Origin: Deltaproteobacteria bacterium
GTDB taxonomy: Bacteria > Desulfobacterota > Syntrophobacteria > Syntrophobacterales > Syntrophobacteraceae
Assembly (NCBI GenBank): GCA_021793275.1
Contig: JAJYTC010000024.1
Location: 1-38,555, forward strand
Reading direction: 5' to 3'
Length of the DNA stretch: 38,555 nt
The notes beneath the pieces are model-generated. The model did no database searches. It saw only the letters and a program-made list of their open reading frames with translations, and had not been told where the DNA came from. Positions 6,621 to 13,209 of this stretch are shown piece after piece. The translations under genes and the position numbers were made by a program. Every line of letters starts with the position of its first letter. Positions within the stretch are counted from its first letter, which is position 1.

Positions 6621-7760
6621 TTATTTTACGATTTTCAATACCTGTCCCTGCTTCGGTGTGAGCAGTTCGCCGGACATTCTCGCCGCTTCCTTCAGTGCGC
6701 CGGGTGAAAGGTGCGCGTATCTTTGGGTTGTGCTCAAGTCTTTATGGGTGAGCATTTTTGAAACTACGGCCATGTCAACGCCATTGCTCACAAGGGTTGA
6801 CGCGAAATGGTGTCTCAGGCCATGAAACCGGAAGTCCACCGGAAGTCCCGCCGCCTTGCGTATCCTTTGCCACGGTCCCTTGAAATCATACCGGGTCATT
6901 CCGCCTTTGCCGGGGAAAACCAGTTCCGAAGTTACCGGCAAGTCCCGGACTGTATCGAGTGCCTGTGTGCTCACAGAGATTGTCGTTGTCTTCCCGCCTT
7001 TCGGGTTCCTGAGAGTTACCGCGCCGCGCTCGAAGTCAACGTCATTCCACGCAAGGCGCATAAGCTCGCCGCGCCGCATTCCTGTGAACATGGCGAATTT
7101 GATAAAAGCCGCTGACTCTTTGTTCGGCCACGAGTCCAGGGTATCGAGCAACCTTCGGGCTTCTTCGTCGGTGAGCATTTCGGTTTTCTGGTTATCGACT
7201 TTCGGCATGGATACCGAGTCAACCGGGTTCTTACCGTCATACAGGTTCCATTTCCGGGCAAGGTTGAACAGTCGCCGAATAATTACAAGCTGGTGCTTTA
7301 TCGTCTGCGCCGCGAAGGGCTTACCGCGTGCGTTCTTGCCCTTCTTCATTTCGGTTTTCATTTTTTCAATGTCGAAAGCGGTAATGTCTGCAAGGGGCTT
7401 CGCGCCGAAGCGCGGTTCGATATGCGCCCGGTAATAGTACTCGTCGTCCCGCCATGACTTCTTGTGTTCCTTGGCCCAGGGAAGGTACTTTTCCCAAACG
7501 TCCGCCAGAGTGAGCGGCCTTTCCTGTGGCTTGTGGTCGGCAATTTCGAATTCGTCCCGCACTAAGTCGCCTTTGAGCGCCGCTTCCACTTCCCGCGCAA
7601 TGGTCAAGTTGTCCACTACCCGGCTAATGCGCTTGCCTTTAACCTGGACGCGGACGCGGTATTTCTTATCTCTGGTGAATGCGGCCCCGCACTTCGAGCA
7701 TTTCTTAGCGTCCAAGCCGTTACTCGTGTAGCAGCTCGAGCAGTGAATTTCGATTGCCAT
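6621..7760 (-). CDS. tyrosine-recombinase integrase with N-terminal zinc ribbon
   Basis: A 379-residue site-specific recombinase. Residues 7-24 hold a zinc ribbon (C-S-S-C ... C-S-K-C). A SAM-like core-binding domain follows (about 80-175), then the catalytic domain with R229 (T-G-M-R-R-G-E-L), H313-x-x-R316 (H-G-L-R-H-H), H339 and the nucleophile Y348 (T-Q-R-Y-A-H). All expected active-site residues are present, so it should be functional. AGGAAAGGGA lies just ahead of the ATG. It sits about 150 bp from the tRNA-derived attachment site and transcribes away from it, the classic layout for an element integrated in a tRNA gene. Confidence 0.93.
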   Translation of the reverse strand: MAIEIHCSSCYTSNGLDAKKCSKCGAAFTRDKKYRVRVQVKGKRISRVVDNLTIAREVEAALKGDLVRDEFEIADHKPQERPLTLADVWEKYLPWAKEHKKSWRDDEYYYRAHIEPRFGAKPLADITAFDIEKMKTEMKKGKNARGKPFAAQTIKHQLVIIRRLFNLARKWNLYDGKNPVDSVSMPKVDNQKTEMLTDEEARRLLDTLDSWPNKESAAFIKFAMFTGMRRGELMRLAWNDVDFERGAVTLRNPKGGKTTTISVSTQALDTVRDLPVTSELVFPGKGGMTRYDFKGPWQRIRKAAGLPVDFRFHGLRHHFASTLVSNGVDMAVVSKMLTHKDLSTTQRYAHLSPGALKEAARMSGELLTPKQGQVLKIVK

Positions 7761-7783
7761 AGCTTCCCTTTCCTGTGATTTTC

Positions 7784-7804
7784 CCTGTCCACGTCCTGTC
7801 CACG
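7784..7804. repeat. tandem 11-bp repeat ahead of the integrase gene
   Basis: CCTGTCCACGT (7784-7794) is followed at once by CCTGTCCACG (7795-7804). It lies between the integrase ribosome site and its likely promoter. Arm-type integrase binding or autoregulation are possible uses; neither is shown. Confidence 0.6.
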
Positions 7805-7847
7805 AAAACAGAAAAAGTTATCAAAAACCGTCCTGGCGAGCAACATC

Positions 7848-7877
7848 ATGATTACCCGAAAACCGTTGCCCTGTCAA
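7848..7877 (-). promoter_or_regulatory. candidate integrase promoter
   Basis: On the minus strand TTGACA (7877-7872) is followed after 18 bases by AATCAT (7853-7848). The -35 box is perfect and the -10 box matches 4 of 6. The predicted start lies about 80 bases upstream of the integrase ATG. Confidence 0.4.
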
Positions 7878-7915
7878 GAATTATCTTAAGGAAGGGAAAA
7901 TTAGGAAAAGATATT

Positions 7916-7968
7916 TTGACGGACTTATAATCCGTAGGTCTAGCGTTCGAATCGCCCCAGGCGCGCCA
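7916..7968 (+). other. attR-type tRNA 3' fragment, right end of the element
   Basis: The bases from about 7916 read as the 3' half of a tRNA: an anticodon arm ACGGA / TCCGT closing a loop CTTATAA (anticodon would be UAU, isoleucine), a T-loop TTCGAAT, and an acceptor end finishing GCGCGCCA at 7961-7968. No 5' half stands upstream; nothing complementary to the acceptor strand is found there. The T-stem has two mismatches, as expected for an unused copy. This is the duplicated 3' tRNA end left by integration, so the intact tRNA should be at the left end of the element outside this window. Confidence 0.75.
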
Positions 7969-8159
7969 ATAATTCCAAAGGATTGCGGAGATTACTCTGC
8001 GGGTCTTTTTTCTTGCGTGCATGGGCGGGAATTGAAATTATTTTGCGTGCACGACTGAAAACAAAAAGCCCGGACTGGTCGGGATCGACCTTTCCTAAAA
8101 GGTAATGTCCTACAGTAGCCGCCCGTGGAATCCCGGTGGACAATTCTCAGAAACCAAAT

Positions 8160-8804
8160 TTAGCTAATGGCATGTGCTGCAGGTAGGATAGTATCGTCCA
8201 TCCCCTCCAATTCCTCCATGGTTTGGAGAACTTCGAGCCTGTCTAATTTCCTACTGCAAGATTCGCGCAAGACACCAAGCGCATTCCGCCGCAGGGCCTT
8301 TAAAACTTGCGGCAGGCAGTTGCTGAGAGTTGCCAAGCCGGAGGCAAAAATAAACACCACGCTGAATATCGGACACCTCAAAAGAGAATATTTCAGCAGA
8401 GCCCGCCGGCTTTGGCATTTAAGGGAGTACAATGCATCGAATTGCTCCTGGGGCAAAGAATGAGCCGCCTCCTCCCACAGTCTGCTAGCAGCCGCATTCC
8501 AACGCTTAAAGTCCCTTTCCGGGATAAGCGGCATAGTAAAAACCATCCGTAATATGCTGATCTTGGAAGCATTTGTGATCAATATCTCAAAAAATCCTCT
8601 CAAGTATTTGACTGTTCGTTCATCTTCGGGGATTCTAAGCCTTTCAACGCGCTCCTCAAGTTCTGCACGCAGGTCGTCGATTCTGTACTTGAAAAAATCT
8701 GCAACTGTGTCCGGATATAGGAAGATATAGCAGTATGCAAGGCCAATAACGCCAATCACACTGAAACTGTATGCAAGAATTTGCGAGGTAGTTTCACAGG
8801 TCAT
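8160..8804 (-). CDS. small membrane protein of unknown function (214 aa)
   Basis: Start placed at ATG 8804 because GGGGAGGAG stands eight bases upstream; an upstream in-frame start is unlikely. The protein has an N-terminal membrane helix of about 23 residues (ending A-Y-C-Y-I-F-L-Y), a long charged cytoplasmic helix with D-D-L-R-A-E-L-E-E-R-V-E-R-L, a middle part with two or three helices, and a second hydrophobic segment near residue 150 (F-S-V-V-F-I-F-A-S-G-L). I do not recognise the family. It is the first gene outside the element border and has no obvious partner. Confidence 0.6.
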   Translation of the reverse strand: MTCETTSQILAYSFSVIGVIGLAYCYIFLYPDTVADFFKYRIDDLRAELEERVERLRIPEDERTVKYLRGFFEILITNASKISILRMVFTMPLIPERDFKRWNAAASRLWEEAAHSLPQEQFDALYSLKCQSRRALLKYSLLRCPIFSVVFIFASGLATLSNCLPQVLKALRRNALGVLRESCSRKLDRLEVLQTMEELEGMDDTILPAAHAIS

Positions 8805-9169
8805 AGTCCAACTCCTCCCCAGCCGCAGGGTTGGATGCGGGGTTCCTTTCTTTCCGAGACGCAAACTTCTCTAACTTCTTCTCCGCTTTTTTCCGCAGCC
8901 TCTTTTGTAAGAATCCGCAGCCACCTCCAGCGGCCGCGCCCGAAAGTCAAAAAAATTTCCAATCGACAAAGGATACCAGACCTAGGGACGCAACGGTGGT
9001 CTTTCCGGTCCAACATTCGAAAACACTCCCGAATACGTGAATGCCATAAACAACGACGGCCGCGAGGAATTGGCCGGCTGGTTTCGCAAGCATGGCGTTA
9101 TGCGAGAAGGATAAAAGATGGAGACGCATCCTGGTCCGAGACTCATAAAAGGAATCTCCGGAGCAGACG
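8805..9169. other. scar region without an intact gene
   Basis: No complete gene is visible. A minus-strand frame (8794-8946) ends by overlapping the start of the 214-residue membrane protein and encodes a basic helix (L-R-K-K-A-E-K-K-L-E-K-F), but it has no start codon, so it may be the 3' remnant of a lost gene. Together with the broken transposase to the right, this suggests past rearrangement. Confidence 0.4.
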
Positions 9170-9349
9170 GTGCTCAGCCGGACCGGGGAGTTTCGCATGG
9201 TTTGGCGGGCAAGGATCATCCTCAAGTGCCTGCGGGACGACCTGGCCCATCAGATCGCAAAACTTCTGCATCTACGCCCAAACACCCTGATTAAATGGCG
9301 ACACCCTTTTGCCAAAGAAGGCATGTGCCTGAGTCGGCAGCGCAGTTGA
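9170..9349 (+). pseudogene. IS630-type transposase fragment
   Basis: The plus-strand frame 9170-9349 encodes about 59 residues with the N-terminal helix-turn-helix pattern of IS630-family transposases: R-A-R-I-I-L-K-C-L, then H-Q-I-A-K-L-L-H-L-R-P-N-T-L, then K-W-R-H-P-F-A-K-E-G. It ends at a stop right after this domain; the DDE catalytic part is absent. It is therefore a dead fragment. No inverted terminal repeats were recognised. Confidence 0.6.
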
Positions 9350-9374
9350 TGTGTTAGTGCGAAAACTTTTGCAA

Positions 9375-9899
9375 TTACGCCGCAGGGGCGGCATAACTCC
9401 CCCCGTTTTTACCACTCTGCAGGTTTTCCATGATGAGCCGACAAGCCTCTCCAACCGCTTCTCGAATAGGCCCGGAGAGCCCCGGCCTTACTTCGGTCGG
9501 CATCGCTTCGACCTGCGCCGCCAGGATTTTTATCTCTATACCGGTGTGGTCCCTAAGTTCCTTTAATATGTTTACTGTCGGGAACTGATGAAGGGAAAAA
9601 TCCGCGACCTTTTCGGCCGGTATTCCTTCCACCGGTATTTCAAAAAGCTCCCCCGGCCTGCGGTTCGGATAGTCAACGGCATCTATGACGATGAGTTTTT
9701 CCGGCTTCGTGTCGCTCAAAGCCAGATCGAACAGTATCTCTCTGATGCTTGTGCCAACATCCATTACCAGCACATGGGGCGGAAGGCTGCAGTTTTGTTG
9801 CAGGTGATCGGCGACTGCCGGTCCGAAGCCGTCATCGCCAAACAGGATATTGCCGCACCCAAAAATAAGAACGGATTTGTCGAAGAGATTTTGCAGCAT
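9375..9899 (-). CDS. [NiFe]-hydrogenase maturation protease (HycI/HyaD/FrhD type)
   Basis: A 174-residue endopeptidase that removes the C-terminal tail of a hydrogenase large subunit after nickel insertion. Family features: N-terminal L-I-F-G-C-G-N-I-L-F-G-D-D-G-F-G with the metal-binding acidic residue, V-I-D-A-V-D-Y with the second, and L-H-Q-F with the histidine. It is the last gene of the hdr-mvh operon, 84 bp after mvhA, separated by a strong hairpin that may set its level. The C-terminal tail A-A-P-A-A and weak ribosome site are unremarkable. Its evident substrate is the MvhA encoded just upstream, with the 25-residue tail described there. Confidence 0.9.
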   Translation of the reverse strand: MLQNLFDKSVLIFGCGNILFGDDGFGPAVADHLQQNCSLPPHVLVMDVGTSIREILFDLALSDTKPEKLIVIDAVDYPNRRPGELFEIPVEGIPAEKVADFSLHQFPTVNILKELRDHTGIEIKILAAQVEAMPTEVRPGLSGPIREAVGEACRLIMENLQSGKNGGSYAAPAA

Positions 9900-9932
9900 A
9901 TGTTTTCCGGTAAAGCCGCTTTCGGCGGAAAT

Positions 9933-9974
9933 CGATCCGCCCTGCCGCCGTGAGAGCGGCGGCGGGGCGGATCG
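9933..9974 (-). promoter_or_regulatory. 18-bp intercistronic hairpin between mvhA and the protease gene
   Basis: Arms 9933-9950 and 9957-9974 are inverted repeats of 18 bases with one non-Watson-Crick position and a 6-base loop. No T-run follows on the minus strand, so it is not an intrinsic terminator. Such hairpins often protect upstream mRNA from 3' exonucleases and lower expression of the next gene, which fits much hydrogenase and little protease. That role is inferred. Confidence 0.8.
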
Positions 9975-9983
9975 AAATTGCGG

Positions 9984-11435
9984 TTACTTGGTTAACCGTT
10001 CGATTATATGCGAATCGGAATCGTAAATGGAGCATTCAACGGACAAACCGCCATCCAGGCGGTGAGTGGCGCAGGCCAGTCAGGGGTCGTAGGCGCGTAT
10101 GGCCATTTCCACCTTGTTCAGGATTCCCTGGTCATATTTGCCTCCCTTGATCAGTTCGCTCGCAGCCTGCTTGACCGAAAGGTTCATGGCCGCATTGTTA
10201 TGAGTGGTGCCTACAATCAGGTTGAGGCTCTTGATGAGGCCCTCGCCATCGCTCTCATAATCGTGAATCAAAGTGCCGCGCGGCGCCTCGACACAACCGA
10301 CTCCGCGAGCCGCTCTCGGTGCGATCTTCTCCCTCACATCCCTGCTGGTGATCTCCGGGTCTTCCAACAGCTCCACGGTCTGCTCGGCGCACTGCAGCAT
10401 TTCGATCAGCCTGGCATAGTGATAGAGCAGGGTATAATGTGCGGGCCGCCCGAAAGCCCCCCGGAATTCTTCCAACTCGGCCTGCGCAAGCGGAGTAGCC
10501 ATTTTGTCCACCACGTTGATGCGGGCCAGGGCGTTGGTCCTGTACACTCCGGAGGGATTGGCGAGATCCATCGACGGCCCCTCGCCATTACCCCACCTTT
10601 TCGCATAAGGGAACTTCTGGTAAGACCAGGGCTCTACCCGTTCACCGATGTAGTCCAGATAATCGGCCGCACTGAAGTCTTCATATGCGCCGTCGGGCTG
10701 CATCAGCCTCAACTTGCCGTCGTAAAAGTCAAGGGCGCCATCCTCGGCCACCGTCCCCAGGTACCCTACCCTGATTACCCCGATATTTTTGATCGCGTCC
10801 ATGTATTTGGGAAACACATTTTCTTTTGCGAACTTGAGAGAGAATTTGGAGAATTCGAGTAGCTCTTTGGCCGATGGCAGCATCGCCTGACGCTCGGTTT
10901 CGGTCATCGGCTTGCTCACACCGCCGGGAAGAGAAAAAGTGGGGTGGATGGCGCGGCCGGAAAAACCTTCCAGCAGCTTGGCCCCCAGATGGCGCATGTG
11001 CACCACCTGCTTGGCGATCTCAGGCGCTGCGTTGACAATGCCGATGACGTTGCGCACCGAGTAATCGGCGTCCGGGCCAATTACAAAATCCGGGGCTGCC
11101 AAAAAGTAAAAATGCAAGATTTTGTCACTGACATAAGCAATATTTTGCATCAAACGCCGCAGCTTTACTGCGGCCGGGGGCGGCGTTACGCCGAAAACCG
11201 CATCGGCGGCTTTCGATGAGGCCAGGTGATGCGCCCAGGGGCAGATGCCGCATATATGACAGACAATCCGGGGCATTTCTTCCGCCGGCCGACCTTCACA
11301 GAACTTTTCGAAGCCCCTTAAGCTTTGTATGTGCAGCTTCGTGTCGGCCACATTTCCAGCATCGTCCAGATGAATGGCCACCCTGCAATGACCTTCGATC
11401 CGGGTAACCGGCTGAATATTGATTACGTTTTCCAT
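9984..11435 (-). CDS. mvhA: F420-non-reducing-type [NiFeSe] hydrogenase large subunit with in-frame UGA (selenocysteine)
   Basis: Large catalytic subunit of the Hdr-associated hydrogenase (group 3 [NiFe]); it binds the nickel-iron site and splits or forms H2. Start at ATG 11435 behind a perfect AAGGAGGT. The N-terminal nickel motif is I-C-G-I-C-P-W-A-H-H (C62, C65). A TGA at 10082-10080 follows D450-P451, but the frame stays open: U452-L-A-C455-A-T-H458, then 25 residues to TAA at 9986-9984. This reproduces DPCxxCxxH exactly, with TGA in place of the first cysteine, so I read it as selenocysteine. A hairpin of bacterial SECIS geometry follows. Total 483 residues. The tail after H458 is the expected target of the maturation protease encoded next. 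Without readthrough the protein would lack two nickel ligands and be inactive. Selenoprotein homologues exist in methanogens (VhuU). Confidence 0.93.
10047..10079 (-). promoter_or_regulatory. putative bacterial SECIS element in mvhA
   Basis: Downstream of the UGA on the minus strand, ACCGCC pairs with GGCGGT (10063-10047) around a five-base loop TGGAT. The loop starts 22 bases after the UGA. This fits the bacterial rule of a short stem-loop 16-37 bases after UGA with a G among the first two loop bases. Further pairing of AC with GU is possible across a small internal loop. Direct SelB binding is not shown. Confidence 0.7.
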
Positions 11436-11448
11436 CAACCTCACCTCC

Positions 11449-12399
11449 TTATCTTGCCGGCCTGGCCGGAAGGGGCGTAAGAAAACCATGTCCGCCTATG
11501 TAACGGTTCATTATGGCCCGACGGTCGACCACGGTTTTGGGGTCGAGGCCCACCGAAGTCAACGATCCCATCATGTCCACCATCGGCCGCGCACCTTTAC
11601 GGATCGGTCCGAAACAGCCCCGGCAAGGAGTGCGGGCCTGGATGCAGCGCGGCACGCCGCTCTTGCCCGCGCAACCCGCCAGGGTGACCGGCCCGAGACA
11701 CAGAACGCCCTGTTCGTTGATGCAGCGCATCTTGTCCAGGCCTTCTTCGGGGTTGAATTCGAGGTTCTCGAAGCATCGCTTTACCGCACCGCCGCCCGAC
11801 TTCTGCTCACGAATCACCGGGCATGTGTCACAAACACTGCGTTCGGGCAGACTCCAGGAAGTCTGGCCGTTCAGCACTGCCGTGAGGGCCTCGACAATCC
11901 AGTCGGGATGCGGCGGGCAGCCCGGGATCCTGATATCCACATTCACCACCTCATCGACTGCCGTACAGGTCGGGATCCACGGCGGAACGTTCAGGTCCTG
12001 CTGGTCTGGTGCGGGGGTCGTTGAACTGCAATGGCGATTAATCTTTTCGAATACCTCGTCATTCTTCCACATGTTGGCGTGAGCCGGAATTCCGCCGTAC
12101 GTCGCACAACTTCCCAGAGCAATCAGCACTTTGACGTGCTTTCGTATTTGTTCCAGTTCATGTTTTTGCTCCTCGTTGCGGACTCCTCCCGAAACAATGC
12201 CGACCGTCGCCTCGGGTATCTCCATCTCCGTGACCGGTTTCTCACCCAATTGCCCGTAGAACTTGTGATCAACCAGTGCGGTCATGTGGACAAATTCCAA
12301 GTTCGGCAGCAAGTCCAGCAGAGGATCTCCAATATTTAGAATGGAGATCTCACAGCCGGAGCAGGCATTCAACCAATCTTCGACCACTTTTACCGGCAT
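11449..12399 (-). CDS. mvhG: F420-non-reducing-type hydrogenase small subunit
   Basis: A 316-residue small subunit carrying the iron-sulfur relay between the nickel site and MvhD. It starts with D-W-L-N-A-C-S-G-C-E-I-S, whose two cysteines bind the proximal cluster. It continues with A-L-G-S-C-A-T-Y-G-G-I-P, R-I-P-G-C-P-P-H-P, and a cysteine-rich C-terminal half (C-D-T-C-P, then P-C-R-G-C-F-G-P) for the medial and distal clusters. There is no twin-arginine signal, so the enzyme is cytoplasmic, as expected for Mvh. It ends 13 bases before mvhA. The order mvhD-(small ORF)-mvhG-mvhA matches methanogen mvhDGA apart from the extra small gene. Confidence 0.93.
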   Translation of the reverse strand: MPVKVVEDWLNACSGCEISILNIGDPLLDLLPNLEFVHMTALVDHKFYGQLGEKPVTEMEIPEATVGIVSGGVRNEEQKHELEQIRKHVKVLIALGSCATYGGIPAHANMWKNDEVFEKINRHCSSTTPAPDQQDLNVPPWIPTCTAVDEVVNVDIRIPGCPPHPDWIVEALTAVLNGQTSWSLPERSVCDTCPVIREQKSGGGAVKRCFENLEFNPEEGLDKMRCINEQGVLCLGPVTLAGCAGKSGVPRCIQARTPCRGCFGPIRKGARPMVDMMGSLTSVGLDPKTVVDRRAIMNRYIGGHGFLTPLPARPAR

Positions 12400-12429
12400 C
12401 TTTGTCCCCTCTCCACGACATGTTCAGGT

Positions 12430-12624
12430 TCAATTCTGCGAATGCACGGCCGATACCCTCCTCGTATAAACCAGGTACCGGTCACCCTCGGCCACCGTTT
12501 CAATCTCAAAGCCTTCCTTCTTATAGGTTTCAGCCGCCTCCAGGGCCGCCTCGCCTGTTTCGTAGCTCTGCCCGTCCCACATGAATTTTTTCCCATGACA
12601 TTTTTTTGATAAAGCCGGCTCCAT
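12430..12624 (-). CDS. 64-residue unknown protein between mvhD and mvhG
   Basis: Start at ATG 12624 with GGGGAG just upstream. The peptide has one cysteine near the start (K-K-C-H-G-K-K-F-M-W-D-G), a Glu/Ala-rich helix (A-A-L-E-A-A-E-T-Y-K-K) and a short strand-rich end (D-R-Y-L-V-Y-T-R-R-V). It looks like a compact alpha/beta domain, is properly spaced in the operon and ends 30 bases before mvhG, so it is probably translated. I do not recognise it. A small accessory subunit or an assembly helper of the hydrogenase are candidates from context only. Confidence 0.65.
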   Translation of the reverse strand: MEPALSKKCHGKKFMWDGQSYETGEAALEAAETYKKEGFEIETVAEGDRYLVYTRRVSAVHSQN

Positions 12625-12721
12625 TTTCTGCTCCCCTCTTTTCTGCCCCCCCACTTTTCAGAAATCCATCGCCCGGGCCGGGAAAATCCCCGCGCCCGGC
12701 TTTGCAATGACTTTCAAGGCC

Positions 12722-13183
12722 TCAGTCCGTTCTATACGGGCTGGGAGGCAGATCCTGGATCTGCCTGGTCATATCCCGCATCACGTGGGCAAACTTAACG
12801 CCTTCGGAAGCCCCGACCCATTCGAGCCTGAACCTCTCGGGTTCGAGTCCGAAGTCTTCGAGCATCAGCTCAATCGCTTCGGCCCGGCTTTTCATCCTCA
12901 CATTGCCCTCGATGTAGTGGCAATCGCCGGGGTGACAACCACAGACGATTACCCCATCAGCACCTTTGGTCAAAGCATCGATGATCAGATTGGGATGAAT
13001 CATGCCTGTACACATGAACCTTACGATTCTTACAAACGGAGGATACTGGAGGCGGGAAGTTCCGGCCAGGTCCGCAGCAGTATAGGCGCACCAGTTGCAG
13101 CAAAACGCCAGCACGAGTGGGTCGGGGTTTTGTACCATCGCATCCTGCTCGACCCCGGCTTGACATACGGTTGATTCCGACAT
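12722..13183 (-). CDS. mvhD: MvhD-type [2Fe-2S] electron-transfer subunit
   Basis: A 153-residue adaptor that passes electrons between the hydrogenase and HdrA. Start at ATG 13183 behind GAGGTGA; an earlier in-frame ATG at 13213 overlaps the hdrA stop and lacks a ribosome site. Cysteine pattern of the family is complete: C28-C29-N-W-C32-A-Y, F-M-C58, and V-C81-G-C83-H-P-G-D-C88-H-Y. All positions are cysteine; there is no selenocysteine here, unlike VhuD of some methanogens. The placement between hdrA and the hydrogenase genes supports a physical Hdr-Mvh complex. Confidence 0.93.
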   Translation of the reverse strand: MSESTVCQAGVEQDAMVQNPDPLVLAFCCNWCAYTAADLAGTSRLQYPPFVRIVRFMCTGMIHPNLIIDALTKGADGVIVCGCHPGDCHYIEGNVRMKSRAEAIELMLEDFGLEPERFRLEWVGASEGVKFAHVMRDMTRQIQDLPPSPYRTD

Positions 13184-13209
13184 AGCGCTCACCTCATATA
13201 ATCTTGAGA

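Noticed and set aside
7916-7968. A complete functional tRNA at the right end of the element
   Set aside because: Only the anticodon arm to the CCA end is present. No 5' acceptor strand or D-arm lies upstream, and the T-stem has mismatches.
10080-10082. TGA as the true end of the hydrogenase large subunit (469-codon frame)
   Set aside because: A stop here removes the essential C-terminal nickel ligands, while the frame beyond the TGA encodes exactly those ligands and a cleavable tail. Selenocysteine explains all of it.
10008-10862. Long plus-strand frame antisense to mvhA
   Set aside because: Its length is a by-product of G+C-rich codon use in the real minus-strand gene; it has no ribosome site and no recognisable motifs.
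12722-13183. Selenocysteine in MvhD, as known from VhuD of some methanogens
   Set aside because: All conserved positions are encoded as cysteine and the frame has no internal TGA.
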